A stretch of DNA of 64,000 nt from Mugil cephalus (GCF_022458985.1 NC_061772.1:13196001-13260000), one strand, 5' to 3'; positions 14,100 to 28,700 are shown, counted from the first letter of the stretch. Made by a program: numbers and translations. Notes: generated from the sequence alone by a model not told the origin.

Positions 14100-17000
14100 G
14101 TTCATGTTCCATTTAGATTTTATTTTTTGTAAAAACAATCAGAGCTGGGGTGTTTGTGGTGCTGCCTTTGCTTCAAATCTAATACACAACAAAACGTCCA
14201 GTACCTGGGAAGATGCAGCATCGTGTATAGTCTGAGTCTAGAGATACTGAACAACTCTGCAACAGTTTGATCTGCATATGAATTTTAGCAACAGAACCTT
14301 TCCAGTCCGTGCAGCACTGACCAGTGTTTGAGCTTTTATGCGCGCTGGTAAACCGTCCTCATTGAGAGTAAAGGAGAGGGAACTATCATGACGACAAGCT
14401 AACGTGTGCAGAGGCTTCGCCGGAAGTCTAGGAACTTTATTTGTTGTCCCCAGAGGGTAATTCAACAGCCAACAGTTGATTATTTCCCAGACTGGTTATG
14501 TTTTAATGTTAGTGTTGGCAGTGCTAGCAGTGTTGTGCTGCAGCCAAAACAAAAGTTTTCTTCCATCTGAAATCCAAATCTTATGAACTTACACAAGTTA
14601 CAAAGCCTTTTAATGGAATGACGAAGCGAAACGGTCGTTTATGAGGCAATAAACTTCATATTTTAGGATGAATCTTTTGAGTTCGAGTTAACTACTTGTT
14701 ACAGTAAACTGTATTCCCACAGCAGTAATGTTTGTATTCTGTTTAGATTTGGTCTAAGGCAGTAAACCTCACGGGGCTCATCAGTGTGTGTGTAATTCCA
14801 AGGACGGTCTTCAAATGCAGCACCCACCCACATGAGTGTCTCTATGTGTCCCCAGGTGATTCTGAGTATCTTGGTGCCTCCTGCCATCCTACTGTTGGAG
14901 TACAAGTCCAAGGCCGAGATGGCTCACATCCCTCAGAGTCAGGACGACCACCAGATGACCATGGAGGACAGCGAGCACAACTTCCAACACATAGCTGAAG
15001 ACATCCAGATGGTTAAGATTTAACCTGTTCTCAGAAAAATACATGCGAGCTTTAATATTTTCTCCGCTATTCGCTGCCTTCTCTCTCATACTTCTCTCTG
15101 CCATAGTGTGGCCGCCTGTTGTCTGATTTGAGCCTCTTTAAACCCTTTGCAGGATGTTTTCAAGGAGGCCAGATCCCACGACCACGTGGAGGCAAAAAAT
15201 GACATGGAGACGCACATTCGTTCACGGAAGCTGCCCTTAACCAGAAAAATCTATGCCTTCTACCACGCTCCCATTGTCAAGTTCTGGTCCAACACGGTAC
15301 GTAGATTTGCAGAAGATACGCACTCGTCCTCCCGTTCATTGAAGGGTTCATTTCCTGGTGGTTTATCTGGGCAGAAATCCTGAAGATGGAACCATGACAT
15401 TAAGATCTTCTCAAAGTGTTTTGTAAAGAGGAGCCACCCTGATGAGACCACACACACATTTCTTTCTTGTTGGTTCTCCACTGGTTATGCGTCCATACTA
15501 TGATTCAAGGTGTCTTACCTTCAGCTGAGGATCAGATACACCCTAATGTCTCTGAACCACGGGCTACAGGTGTATTAGGACTAAACGACTTAAGATCTGA
15601 CTTAAGGGAACACAACCACACAAAAAATCACAAATCTACTACAAATATTTAGTTAATTCTTGTAGATTATTGCTAAGTATTTATCTGGATTGTCCCCACT
15701 CCTCAGCGAGGCTTAGTTCCTGGCTTGTTGGGAATCCTTCCAGCCGTCACCCCCTTTTTTTTTTTTTGATTAAAATACCGACACTTTATCTCTGCTCTGT
15801 TAAACACTATTGGAAGTGTCCACTGTGCAACCCTCACACCACACAACAGACTGTCCTACTGGTTGTCTTTTATGGAAACTGGGACACCACCGTGAATTTT
15901 TGCATGTTATTATTCATACATATGACATAAACATTCTTTGAAACCAGAAACCAGTCAATAAATAGCCAGTGCTGTCTCATTCACACCCTGGGAAGCATCA
16001 CTGTGGGTAAAATTTGCATGAACAGCTTTTTCAGGCCATTCAGGTCTGGGAGGTGCTGATAACATCACTGGACCTGCTACTCTACATAATATACCCTGAG
16101 CTTATCTACATCTCCTGCACCTGCTTCCACCCTGATTTCAACATATCAGTGCGACGCTGCCCATGGGAAAATGGCCGATTTTCCAACAGTTCACATCTCA
16201 CACGTCAGGGTTCAGTGCTTTTCAAAAGTGTAGCTTCGATTAAAGCTGCACCAGTGAACTGGACGTGTGCGTTTGTATGTCGTGTTCGGATATTTTCAGA
16301 CTTTCCCACAGTCTGCGATATGCCTGACCTGATTATTTTTTTGTTGTTTTTTTAAGCAAAACAAAGCTCGTTTGTACAAAAAAAAGTTTATTGACCACCA
16401 AGAAATTGGTCACGTCATGTCTTTACAAGGAAAGCTTCTACTTTGTTGGTTCACTGAGTTTATAATGACACAGCAATGACAAAGCTAACGACAGTGACGA
16501 TGCTAATATTCAGCATGTCACTGTGTTAGTGTTTCCTAATTAGTCGGTCTGTGATGTCATTAGTTTTACAGAGGGCAAATCTGACCTCGTAAAAAGTCAC
16601 AATTCATAATGTGTGTTAATTGTAATTGTATGGTACATATAATTAAACTCTTTATTGGCTTGGTACGCTTCTAACTACTGATTTAGATGTGGACTGTGTA
16701 AATTGTGTTTTGTGTAAACTGTCCAGAGTTGATCACAAAGAGCACATCGTTTCATATTAACTATAACTTAATGCTGTGTTTAAATATATACATTTTAATA
16801 TATAATTAGTGATGAATATAATTAATGAATGATTTGAAAACACCATTTCATTTCTAATCCTTTGTCTCCCGTTTCCAGCTCTTCTACCTGGGCTACTTGA
16901 TGTTGTACACGTATGTGGTTCTGGTGAAAATGCCTGAATGGCCTTCTCCTCAGGAGTGGGTGGTCATCCTCTACATCTTCACCTCTGCCATTGAGAAGAT

Positions 17001-19750
17001 TCGAGAGGTACGTGGAAAAGAAACGTTCCTTTTTTTTTCAGGCTCCACATGTTGTGATTAATGTCGATGATGAGTTAATTCATGCTGCAGCAGGACAAAG
17101 CGTAAAAGTCGCTTTTTGTCTTCAGTGCTCTTCTACAAGTTCACCTCATTTCACTTTTCCTCTCCACTGCTTGTTCTGCTCCTTCCTTCCAGATGTTTAT
17201 GTCCGAAGCAGGCAAAATAAGCCAGAAAATAAAGGTGTGGTTCAGCGACTACTTTAATGTGTCCGACTTTCTGGCCATTGTGACATTCTTTATTGGCTTC
17301 GGCTTGAGGTTGGCTGGAGGCGATGCCTTCGTCCCCGGGAGGACGGTCTATTGTCTCAACATCATCTTCTGGTATGTGCGACTCCTGGATATCCTGGCTG
17401 TTAACCAGCAGGCTGGGCCGTACGTCATGATGATTGCAAAAATGGTGAGTCCTTTATAATTGGAGCACTCATTTAAATGAACACATGTGGTGAGGAGCTG
17501 CTGACATAGTCATAGCGCTTGTCATCTGCATTTCAGTAATCTTTGTTTTCCCAAGTGTGCAGTCAGGGAGTGGGGCTGCTTTCTAGGTATTTTCAGGTTG
17601 AGACATGCGGAGTGCATCTCCAGACTTAGCCTCTGGACTGATATTGTTATTGTGTGACTGGAACAAGACACAACAGGCTTAGTAATTCTGCCTTCAGGTT
17701 TTACATTTTAGTTCTGAATGTTTTCTCTGAAGGTCTAAAATTTGTGATGGAGTTGTTCTTCCATCATTGTTTTTTCTTAAAAGCTTTTTATGATCCAGGA
17801 AACTGGGTTGAAATTCTTCTTTAATGGTTCATTCCTTTCCTCTCACATAGATCAGGTAGTTTGTCGTGGTACACAATGGTCAGAATAACAGACTTTTGTT
17901 TGTCTTCTGAACACAGTCAGAGAGTTGTCGTTACCGGTTTCATACGTGTTTCACAATGACATTCATGTTTTTATTCTGTCACCTCGACGGTTCACATTTA
18001 AAACAGCATTAATCATCTTCACCCTGTTACCAGGTATTGTGCTCCACACCCCGTGCATTGTGCTAAATAGATAATATCACAAGAGGTAGCCTCCCTTCAA
18101 TAGAATATCAGGTGAAATTATTATATCTGTTTAGTTTTACGTTGCCTGGAAAAAAGTAAGTGTTGCTTAGACTTAATCTAAATATGTAGATAACGCCAGC
18201 GGACATGTAGCTTTAGCTGAACTAGTTACCCTGACTTTTAGTTGGCTCATCTTCCCGCCAGCACCTCTAAATGTCCCTTTACTTTCTTTCCATTCATTTC
18301 ATTGATATTACTACTCACATCTGATATATTCTGTGCAACAACTTATTTTATCTACGTATGGAAAAACTTGTGGTTTTTGCAGAGAATATTTCTCAGCAGT
18401 GTTCTCAACTTTCTAATTGGTGAATTTAGAAGTGCTGCTCGGTGGATTTATTATTATTTTTAGTTATTTTTGTTACCCAGATCATCTTCATTCTAAGCTA
18501 ATTTAGCTTTGTATCTTGTATATGAACACACAGTACATTTTAATGTACAAATTATACTCATTGCTAAAGCTAAATATAAGACACTTACACATATTATTTA
18601 GTTTATATTGCCGTGGTGCAAAAATGCCATTTAATTTCTGGCTAGAACACAAATAAACATATTTATTAAACTCCTATTTTAAGTCAGCCAAGATTTGAAT
18701 ATCATTGTCAGGTTCTTCATGACTTTACTTTTAACATTCAGGCATTATAAATGTTTTTTTTATCTAATAGCATCAAATCAAAGAAAAGGTGAACATCAGT
18801 TTGTTTCTGTTTTCTTATATTTCGAACTGAATGGATTTCCCAACTAAGGAAGGAAATAGGAAGAAATAATAATTTGTTTCTCAATAATTTAACGTGCTCT
18901 AATAACTCCACTTTGTTCTTTCCGAGCGAAGTTCACTCTGTGTGCCGTCTCTTGCAGGTGGCCAACATGTTTTATATTGTAGTGATAATGGCCATAGTTC
19001 TGCTGAGCTATGGCGTACCCAGGAAAGCCATCCTGTACCCAAACGCGGAGCCAAGCTGGACACTGGCCAAGGACGTAGTCTTTCAACCGTACTGGATGAT
19101 GTACGGGGAAGTGTATGCCTATGAAATCGATGGTAAGGACGATGAGGATGGTAGAGGAGATTATGAGGGTAAGGACAGTTTTCTTCATAGCCTCTCACCA
19201 CGGCATTACAGCTGATTGTCACTCAAAAAAAAAAACCCACTGGAAATCAAACTCACAGCGGCCTGACCACCTGCCACCACAATCTTTCACGCCACACGGT
19301 TCTCACACAGAGGCAGCCAATGTGGGTTCTCTCTGGGGAGCGGAGGGCTTTTTACTTCACCAAAGCATTGAGTGCCTCTACGCCGCTATTGATGGTCTCA
19401 ATAAAAGGATTAAGTGATCGTCACTGGAGTCGGGCGCATTTGAAACTTAGGTCGGACAAAACCCTTGGCTGTAGCTGGAAACCTGAGTAGGTAACCTGAG
19501 GAAATTTATCTCAGGGTTTGTCAGTGTTATTATAACGGCTAGTACACCCATTAATGCTTTCTACCGACAACCGAAAGAGTTTATATGTCACGATGACTAA
19601 ATTTAAGTCTTAATTTTGTGTTAAAACAACAAAAATGAACGGTTCGGTGTAAAGTTAGACGTAGCAGTGCTGTCCTTCTTTTCTGCAGTAGAAAGGTAGA
19701 TGGAGAAGAATATGATCTAGGTGGAGGTGTGGGTAAAATCTGGTGGAGGT

Positions 19751-19781
<31 letters not shown>

Positions 19782-22700
19782 CTGTGTCTGTGTCTGTGTC
19801 TGTGTCTGTGTCTGTGTCTGTGAACGTGTGCGCAGTTTTTGAGGTGTGTGCCTTTTCCTAACACGCCCCTTCCCGTCACAGTGTGTGCCAACAACAGTGA
19901 GTCATCAGTGAAGTCGCTCTGCGCGGCAGGAGTGTGGCTGACCCCTTTCCTGCAAGCCGTCTACCTCTTTGTGCAGTACATACTGATGGTCAACCTTCTG
20001 ATCGCCTTCTTCAAGTAAGAGCAGCCAGCGAGAAATGGAGCCGTGCTCTTTCGCGTTCTGCTCAGAGTCGTTAATGTAATCTGTGCTCTGGTTTCCAGCA
20101 ATGTGTATATACAAGTGAAGTCCATTTCTAACCTGGTGTGGAAGTACCAGCGCTACCACTTCATTATGGCCTACCATGAGAAGCCTGTCCTCCCACCCCC
20201 CTTCATCCTGCTGTGCCATGTGTACTCCCTTTTCTCTACGTGCCGAAAGAGGAAGAAGGAGCACACCTATGGACCAAGTACGTTCGCGCTCGTGCCGTGT
20301 TCCGCGTCTGCAAGTGTCAGGAAGTGTAACTGTGATCGATGCTGTTCAGTTCAGCGTTAACGAGCCTCTTTGTTTTTCCAGAGCTGTTTCTCACAGAGGA
20401 AGACCAAAAGAAGCTTCATGATTTCGAGGAGCAATGTGTGGAGACGTACTTTCATGAAAAGGACGATCAGTTTCACTCGGGCAGTGAAGAACGGATACGT
20501 CTTACTTCAGAAAGGTGATGAATTCCTGAAGGAACAGCAGTGATTTAATTAAATATTTCTTTTAAACGATTCAGTGAATGCGTGATGCTGCAGGGACATG
20601 TTTAGATCTAACATTGACCCGTCCATAACCGAAGCTGCTGTTTGTCCGTTCGCAGGGTGGAAACCATGTGTTTGCAGCTGAAGGAAGTCGGCAACAAGGT
20701 GAACTTTATAAAGCGTTCCTTGCACACGTTGGACTCCCAGATTGGTCACCTGCAGGACCTCTCCGCTCTGACTGTGGACACTCTGAAGACTCTGACCGCT
20801 CAGAGGGCCTCCGAGGCCAGCAAGGTCCACAATCAGATCACCCGGGAACTCAGTCTGTCCAAGAACGTGGTCTCCAGCATCGCGCCCGTGACGACGGACG
20901 GCGGCCCCCTCTCCAAATCTTCCGCGATAGGCAAACGCAGCGTGGGGGCCTACTTCGGCTCCTCTTTTCCTCAGGCGGGAGTCAACATGGCGGACTCTCT
21001 TTTCGGAATTGGCGCGGGGACAGAAAGTCGTCGCAGAGTCGGGCCCGGCCCCGGAGCGGAACTGGGGCTGGACCCCATCCTGAACCCGGCGTTGAGCCCG
21101 GAGAGGAGGGGCTTGTCTGGGCTCGGATACCTCGCTGCAGAGGCTGGTTCCTCAGTCAGCGCCGGCTCCGGTGCCTTTGTCCAAAGCTCCGTGGCCATCT
21201 CCCCCCCTGAGCTGCGTCTCCGAGGCCATTCTCTCACCCAGAGTAAGCTGACCCGTCCACAAGAGTCGGGCCTTCCCGACTCCCCATCCAGCCTGCCCAA
21301 CGTGCCCTGCCCCGGGGCTCAGTTCCACATCAGCAGCACCCCTTCCCAGCCCAGTGGCTCCAGCCACCCAGAACTTGCCATAGCTGGGCATTACCAGCAG
21401 CCCCTCCAGCCAGACAACTCCTCTGTGGAGTTCGGGGCGTTTGTGGGTAAGTATGACGAGGGCGAACCTGGTGTTGACAATATGACAGAGGAGGGTGAAA
21501 ACTGTGTGTGTGTGTATCCTACTGTTGTTATTGTCTGTAAGACTCCGGGCTCTTCTCAGCCTGCTTGCTTGCCTGCTCGCATTACGAAGCCTGAAAGCAC
21601 AGAGGGGGTAGAAAGGGGAGCGGGAGAGAGGGAGGGGAGTTTGGGGTACGTGAACGAGGCGTTTTGCGACGACGAGGGCGGATCGGGCTCTCTGAGTAGA
21701 GTAAAGAGTGCAGACACTGAAATCCCACTGGATCCAGAGGCGGCGGGGTCACGCAGATACCGTGCCGCCCGTTCAGCGGCGCCCAGGAGACCCCACAGAC
21801 GGAGGAAAAGTGAGTGGAGTGTGTCGGGACCCGCGGCGTCCCGCCGTGACGGTCAAAGTGTGTCAGAAGGCCGCCTTGACAGGAGGAACGCAACGAGAGG
21901 TTTGAGTTTCAGTCTGAGCTCAGGTTGAGGGCTGCATCTGCCGGGTGCCGGGGGACCCCTGTCCATGTCCAGATCAGGATCCCAGTAGAGCTGGTGCCTT
22001 CTTCTTTTTCCCTGCTCTGTCTGGACCTTTCATGATCTGCTTTGTTTATTCTCTCTTCCTGGGTGATTCGCACATGATGTGACTGAAGCGTGAATGATGG
22101 GTTGTGTTGTTGAGGTTGATAAACAGCGTATGTGTTCGTCAGGTGAAGATGAGGGGAAGGACTTTCTCATAAGAATCAGATGTTGAGACTGTGATTATTT
22201 CACCATTGTGGTGTGGGGGTCGTTTGTTTGTCGCGTTCACATGTTGATATAAATGTAATATCTTCTTGGTTCAGGTCATAAAGACAGTTTTGACCTCCAG
22301 CACTCTACTCCCAAAGAGACCGCCGCCTCCAGCCGACAGCAAAGCCCGGCCACGCAGACCAGATCACAGGTGAGTGGGATTATTGATGTTGTCTCTGTCT
22401 TGTACTGAGATCACGAGAAATTTGTCTTCCCAGACGTGAAGCAATGTCCTCGTGGCTTATCCACAGTGACACAAACCAGCTCACAGCTCTGGATGTTTTA
22501 GTTGTTACGATGGTGAGATGGGACGTCACATTTCTGTTATTATCATTGTTGAAGTCAAAATGTATTTAACACGAGGAAAAAATAACAACTCTCACCACCT
22601 TTAAAGCTACAGTAGAGACTTGTAAGACATCATCGACGTACGGTAGATACTAAACGATGGTTATGTTTTCTCATTAAAAATTAACATTTTGCCTTGTGAA

Positions 22701-25700
22701 CAAGCATCAAGTATTTCAAAAGAATCTTTTACAGGAGCGGTGGATTGTCACTATGTTCTGTGTCTGTCTTCATCTCCATCTGTTGTTTGTGGTGTAAGGC
22801 TCAGCCTGAAGGACACGGTCACATCAGAGCGGTCAACTCCTACGCCGGCTTCACGGAGTTCGACAGAAATCCAGCTTTACTTCACCCTGAGTCGAGTAAG
22901 AGCATGGCAGATAAGATAAAAATGTTTTTACCTCGTTATCACAGCGCTCGATGTTAACACAGGCTGGTTTGTTGTGTTGTGTTTGTGCAGCTCTGACGAA
23001 AAAGGACAAGAGCAGAGTGTCGGCTGAAGACATCCTCATCCACGAGGACCCCAGGGCTGCAGTACTGGTGAGAAGTGTGCGCGTTTACACTTACACTGGT
23101 TCAAGAGTACAAAGGGAGAACTGCACATGAAATAGTTTCTGTTGAGCTTCATCAGCTTCTTCTTTCTTTACCAGGAGAGAGTTCAGGTCAAATCAGCCCA
23201 AGCCAGCAGCCTGTAAGTGTGACCTACACACACACACAATGCACCTCAGATGTCTTGACATCAGTGGTCAAAACAGACGGTAGTCGGACCAGTTAGTGTC
23301 TGATTTAAGCTGAGCTCTGCTGCTTGTTCGTCTCATTGATTTGTCTTTCTGCTCTTTCAGACGAGCCTCTGGGGAAGACACACTAAATGGTGAGACCTGC
23401 AGCGTCATTCACTCTGCATGCTTTAGTTGTGTCAGACTCTTGTGCAGGGTATCCGCGGGGTCTTGAAAAGTATTAATTGTTGATAATTCAATTTTGGGGA
23501 AATTAAGTAATTAAAGTATTAAAAAGTCTTATCACGACTTTATGAGGTCTTAAAATTTGAAGGTAAATTTTGCGTTTGAGTCCGAAAACATTGAAAAAGT
23601 GCGTGAATTTATTTGTTTATTAAAAAACAAAGATGAACCGGTAACATGAAAGCTGGACTACTGTGGGTGCGTTGGTAAATTGCCTCAGCACCAGAACGTA
23701 CGTGGACGTAAGTTAAGAGGCACAAACGATGTTTCGAAAGACCGTATTATGAACATATTACGAACACACCTTGTGTCATGGCGCTAGCCGCACTAACCTA
23801 GTGTTACCACAGCGACAGCTAAGACCTTGGCCTCTAGCACCGTCTCCTCATCTTTACCGACATCACGGTGCCTCTGGGCGCCACAGCAACGCTACATGTA
23901 AACTGGTTTTGAGGTTATACAAGCGTTTACACTAAACATGTGGTCAAACTTTGCCTTCGATTCATTCTCCCAGCCTATTTGAATTCTGTTTTTACAGAGG
24001 TGTAACATTATGAAAATTTCATTTCCCGATTATTGTGACCAAAATGCACCACTGAAATCATTTATCCAAATTTTATTTTGAAAACACAAATAATAAATCA
24101 GACACCGTTTTGATCATAGTAAAAATATGAAATGGAATAACCAAGCGTCGTGAACTTTGCTGCAGTTTATCATGAAACCGGTTACATCCCTAGTTGTATG
24201 ATAGTGGTTTATGGACTTTATCATAAACTAAAACTGTTAAGTTAAAGGTGTCATTGATGGTTACAATTCAAAGTGGTGGTGACGTATTAAAAAATATTAT
24301 ATTTTATTATATATATATATATAAATATATATTGAAATTAACTTCAAGATTCCTGTATATCCCTGTTCTGTGTGGGTCCAGCAGGTTTACCATCATTGTG
24401 TTATCAAAATGACCTTCAGTCTCTCAGCGCTCTCAGTATCTCTTGCATGCAGTGTAATCAATACTGTAAAAAGGCCACAGTCTAAACAAACCCGAGGGGG
24501 AGAACAGATCCAGGCACCTGCATGAGATTAAATAGTTTAAGTTTTTGTAAGGAGTTTTGAAAAAGCTTTTCTTCTTCTGTAGTTACAGCTGCAGTTTCTC
24601 TCTATACACCACTTCACGCCCACCTCGGAGCCAGAAAAGACTGTGAGTCTGACCGACCGACCGAACAGCACAACCACAAATATCTGCACAATCCGACAAA
24701 GACAGTGGATTTATCTTTCAGCTGATTTAGGGCAAATAAATCCACAAACCTTCGTAGAACTGTTAAATCATTTTGGTCGTTTTTCAGTTTAAACTACGTA
24801 CATTTTTAGGTTTCAGCATCACAGAAGATTTTAGTGTCTCTTTTTTCTTTGCATTGTATTGGCTTAAAGAAATTTAAGACAAGGTGGTGTTTAAATTGAT
24901 CAAACAGGTTAATAATGATAACCTTTAAAGGATTATTCTTGCATCCCTTCCTCAGTATTTATACAGTAAAAAGTGACAGGACAGTTAACATCTTAGCCAG
25001 ACTCAAGTCTTATTAGAGTAGAGTCTTTAACACCATGTGGATTACGTGTTTCAACAGATACAGAGAGAAAAAATAAACTAGCTCTGCATGTAACTGGATG
25101 GTCGTCCAACCAACCAGACCCAGTTTATTTTGAACAAATTTAACTTCACGGCACTTAGATGACGCATATTATTAGATCACTTTTACTCTTCTGTCCATCA
25201 CTATATTTATAATAATAATACATTTTATTTCAAGGTGATTTTCAAAACACCTAAGGTCACCTTACATAAAACAGCAATGCACACGAGATCATAGCAATAA
25301 AAAAAATAAAAAGATGATTTAAAAGGTTTATAAAGGAAGGAAAAAAACAAGTTGACTGATCTGGAAGATCTTTTATCTGATCATAATCGGTTGATCAGCG
25401 ACTCCAGACTAAACTTCTGCCGCAAAGAAACATGTAGGTGGGGAATCTGCTCAACAGATGCAGCAACTATCATCTAACAGAAAACAAAGGGGCATCTGTA
25501 AAATGCCGTGTAAACATATTGAAAGAGTAGATTTACATGCGTTGTTCTTCAGTTTATTTTTACTTTTTTTATTTATTTAGTTATTTATTTAGGGTGCATC
25601 CTAAATTAAACATAAGACAGTTTCTGTGCTCCTGTTGATGTAGAACAGTGACATCTGGTGGTTGATGCTGGAACAGCTCTTGAGTGTTTTTGTTAAATCT

Positions 25701-28700
25701 TGTAATTACTTTTAAGAAAAAAATACTACAGGTCATGAACGTACTCTACAGAAATCTTTCCAGTCAAATAAACAATCACTTTGTGTTTCCCTGCAGCTAT
25801 TGGCTCCCCGTTCAAGCCCATGGAAAGCTACCAGTACTCAGGTGAGAGCAGAGGCTTCACGGGTAATTGATGTCATATATAAAGCCATGAAATAGTTTTA
25901 CTCCTGGTAATTCTTCCGCTGCAGTTGTCTTTGATTGTGTATGTGTGTGTGCATGCTAACGTGATCTTTTTCCTCTTGTAGCTGTGGAGCGTAACAACCT
26001 GATGAGGCTGTCTCAGAGCATCCCCTTCACTCCTGTGCCCCCTAGAGGTAAGAATGAATCCCTGCGCTCTCCTGACCCGGTGAGAACGGGTGAGAGCACC
26101 GCTGAAGCCGAACCGCCAGTTGGAGAATGAGGAAGCCTGCTTCTAGATAAGAGAGCTGGCATCTGTCCTGTTTATTTTTCCTATACACCTGCAGCTATTT
26201 GCCTCACAGTCATAAGCATACTATCAATAAAGCATGGACACTTCCTCTTATCTCTCTCAGCTCTGAATTAGTTTGAAACCATTTTAGTTCCACGTATCTT
26301 GGTCATTTCTGTGAAGAGGTGCTGCTGTTTTGAATGATTTCTGTCATGAGTGTCAGTTTTATTGTATTTATTTCAGTTTATATTGATTAAAAATGTCAGA
26401 AATGATGAAGTAGAGATAATAAACTGAGTCACCGACATGCCTGAAATAGTTGTTGCGTGCATGACAGAGAAAAAACCACAACACTATCTAGATATCAGCA
26501 GCGCATATTTACCTTTAGAGGACATGGAGTTGATATTACACCTTTTATTTGCTGTTTCCTGGACACACTACCTGATGCTGATACTTGTATCTGGAACAGT
26601 GAACAATGTCCTCTCTCGGATCTTGCTGAGTCATTGAGAGAAACTTTTTGATTCACAGGTAGAACATGTAGAGAGCATATCCGCTGGAACAAGTGTAGAA
26701 AAACATTTGCATAATCATTGATTGTGGTTCCATCGTGGGCATGTATTAGCATTTGAAAACGGAAATAAATGAATAAAAACAACTAAAAACGAGCCGTTGC
26801 GTATTCGAAGGATGTCATTGGTGCGGTGGTGTAACTCCTCTGTTTCCTTCAGGGGAGCCGGTGAGTGTCTACTGTCTGGAGGAGAGCTCCCCCAACACCA
26901 TCAACAACAGCATGTCTTCCTGGGCCCAGCGGGGCCTCTGTGCCAAAATAGAGTTTCTCAGCAAGGAGGAGATGGGCGGAGGGCTGAGACGGGCCCTCAA
27001 GGTGCTCTGCACCTGGTCAGAGTACGACATCCTGAAGCCGGGACACCTGTACATAGTCAAGTCCTTCCTTCCTGAGGTGGTCCAGACTTGGCAGAGCATC
27101 TACAAAGAGGAGACTGTGCTGCACCTTTGTCTCAGGGTATGAAGCACCAACAGAACATCTGTCTCTTGAACTGCAATGAGAAGCTTATTAGGTTATTAAA
27201 AGGTTGTTAAATTTAAAGCCCCAAAAAAAATGCAAATTCAGGGGGATCCCTGAATGGCAGTAATTATCATCCTGGTGTTTCAGTCACTTTCCATGTTTGA
27301 CCGTGTGTCTGTTGGTGGACAGATGTTGTGACACACAGTCAGTGGGTCAGACCATCAACGTGCTGTTGGAGACATTTATATATTATATTTTTGGAGTGTT
27401 TTCCTGTTGGTGATGCCACAATGGAAGTTAGAAAGTCTTGTTGAACTGGTCCTTCTTTGTGTTACACCAGGAAATTCAACAACAGCGAGCTGCTCAGAAG
27501 CTCACATTTGCCTTCAACCAAATCAGGCCGAAGACGATCCCTTATTCACCGAGGTGAGCGCACACGAGAAGAGAGTCTGTGAATCATCATAAAACGTTTC
27601 CTGTCATCTAGAAGATGAACCGGTCTATTAACTGTGTTGCTGTTGGGATCACATCAGAGTAAATCGAAAAATTAAACTGAAGTCATTTCCTGGAGTCGTT
27701 TCATTAATCACTCTTCAGATTGTGTTGAAATCCAGAAGTGAGTCACTTCTCTGAAGAAGTGTAACCTCAGAAAAATAAAAAAGCACTTCACATGGTGGTT
27801 GCGTAGCGAGGCCATAATTGTTGCGCTTGTTGGTTATCATCGTCTGCACCACTGCTCTGCTTATACAGCAGAATTTGTTAAGTAAATGCTCTGTTTGCTT
27901 AGGTTTGCCATCATCATTTTTCAGCCTGATGACTTTTAATTACGGCTGTTTTCACATTGTGATGTAAATGAACCGACATTTTCTTTTTGCACATTTAAGA
28001 ATAACTAACCAGCTTCTTTTAATTTCTGGGGCATCTCCTGTTTAATGTCCAGTTAAAGTGCAGCACGATAAAAAATAGTCTTCCCTCATGTTGTGTAGTT
28101 ACCACAAGTCTCTTAATTGCCTTGTTTTTGTGCGCTCAGGTTTCTGGAGGTGTTCTTGTTGTACTGCCACTCTGCGGGACAGTGGTTTGCTATAGAAGAG
28201 TGCATCACCGGAGAGTTCAGGAAGTTCAACAACAACAACGGAGATGAGATCGTCCCCACCAACCTCCTGGAGGAAACCATGCTGGCCTTCAGCCACTGGA
28301 CCTATGAGTACACCCGCGGAGAGCTGCTGGTGCTCGACTTGCAGGGTAAAAAAAAACAACAAAAAAAACAAGGCTGTCAGAGTTGTACTGATGTTTTTCT
28401 CTTTAATGTCTTTGATAATGTTGCTTGTGTGTTTGGTGTGTGTGTGTAGGAGTTGGGGAGATTCTCACAGATCCATCGGTGATAAAGAGCGGCGAAAAGG
28501 GGTAAGTTACTCACCTTTTAATTAATACTTTTTGTTACTTATAATTCAGTATTGGATTCAGTTTCGCTTGAAGTAACATCTGTGTGACTCTTGCAGATCC
28601 TATGATATGATATTTGGACCGGCCAACCTGGGAGATGATGCCATCAGGAACTTCCGTGCAAAACATCACTGCAACTCCTGCTGTCGGAAACTCAAACTTC

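Noticed and set aside
20971-21391. Long minus-strand frames opposite the TRPM7 linker exon
   Set aside because: They are mirror frames of a GC-rich coding exon; the plus-strand frame has family similarity and correct splice phases.
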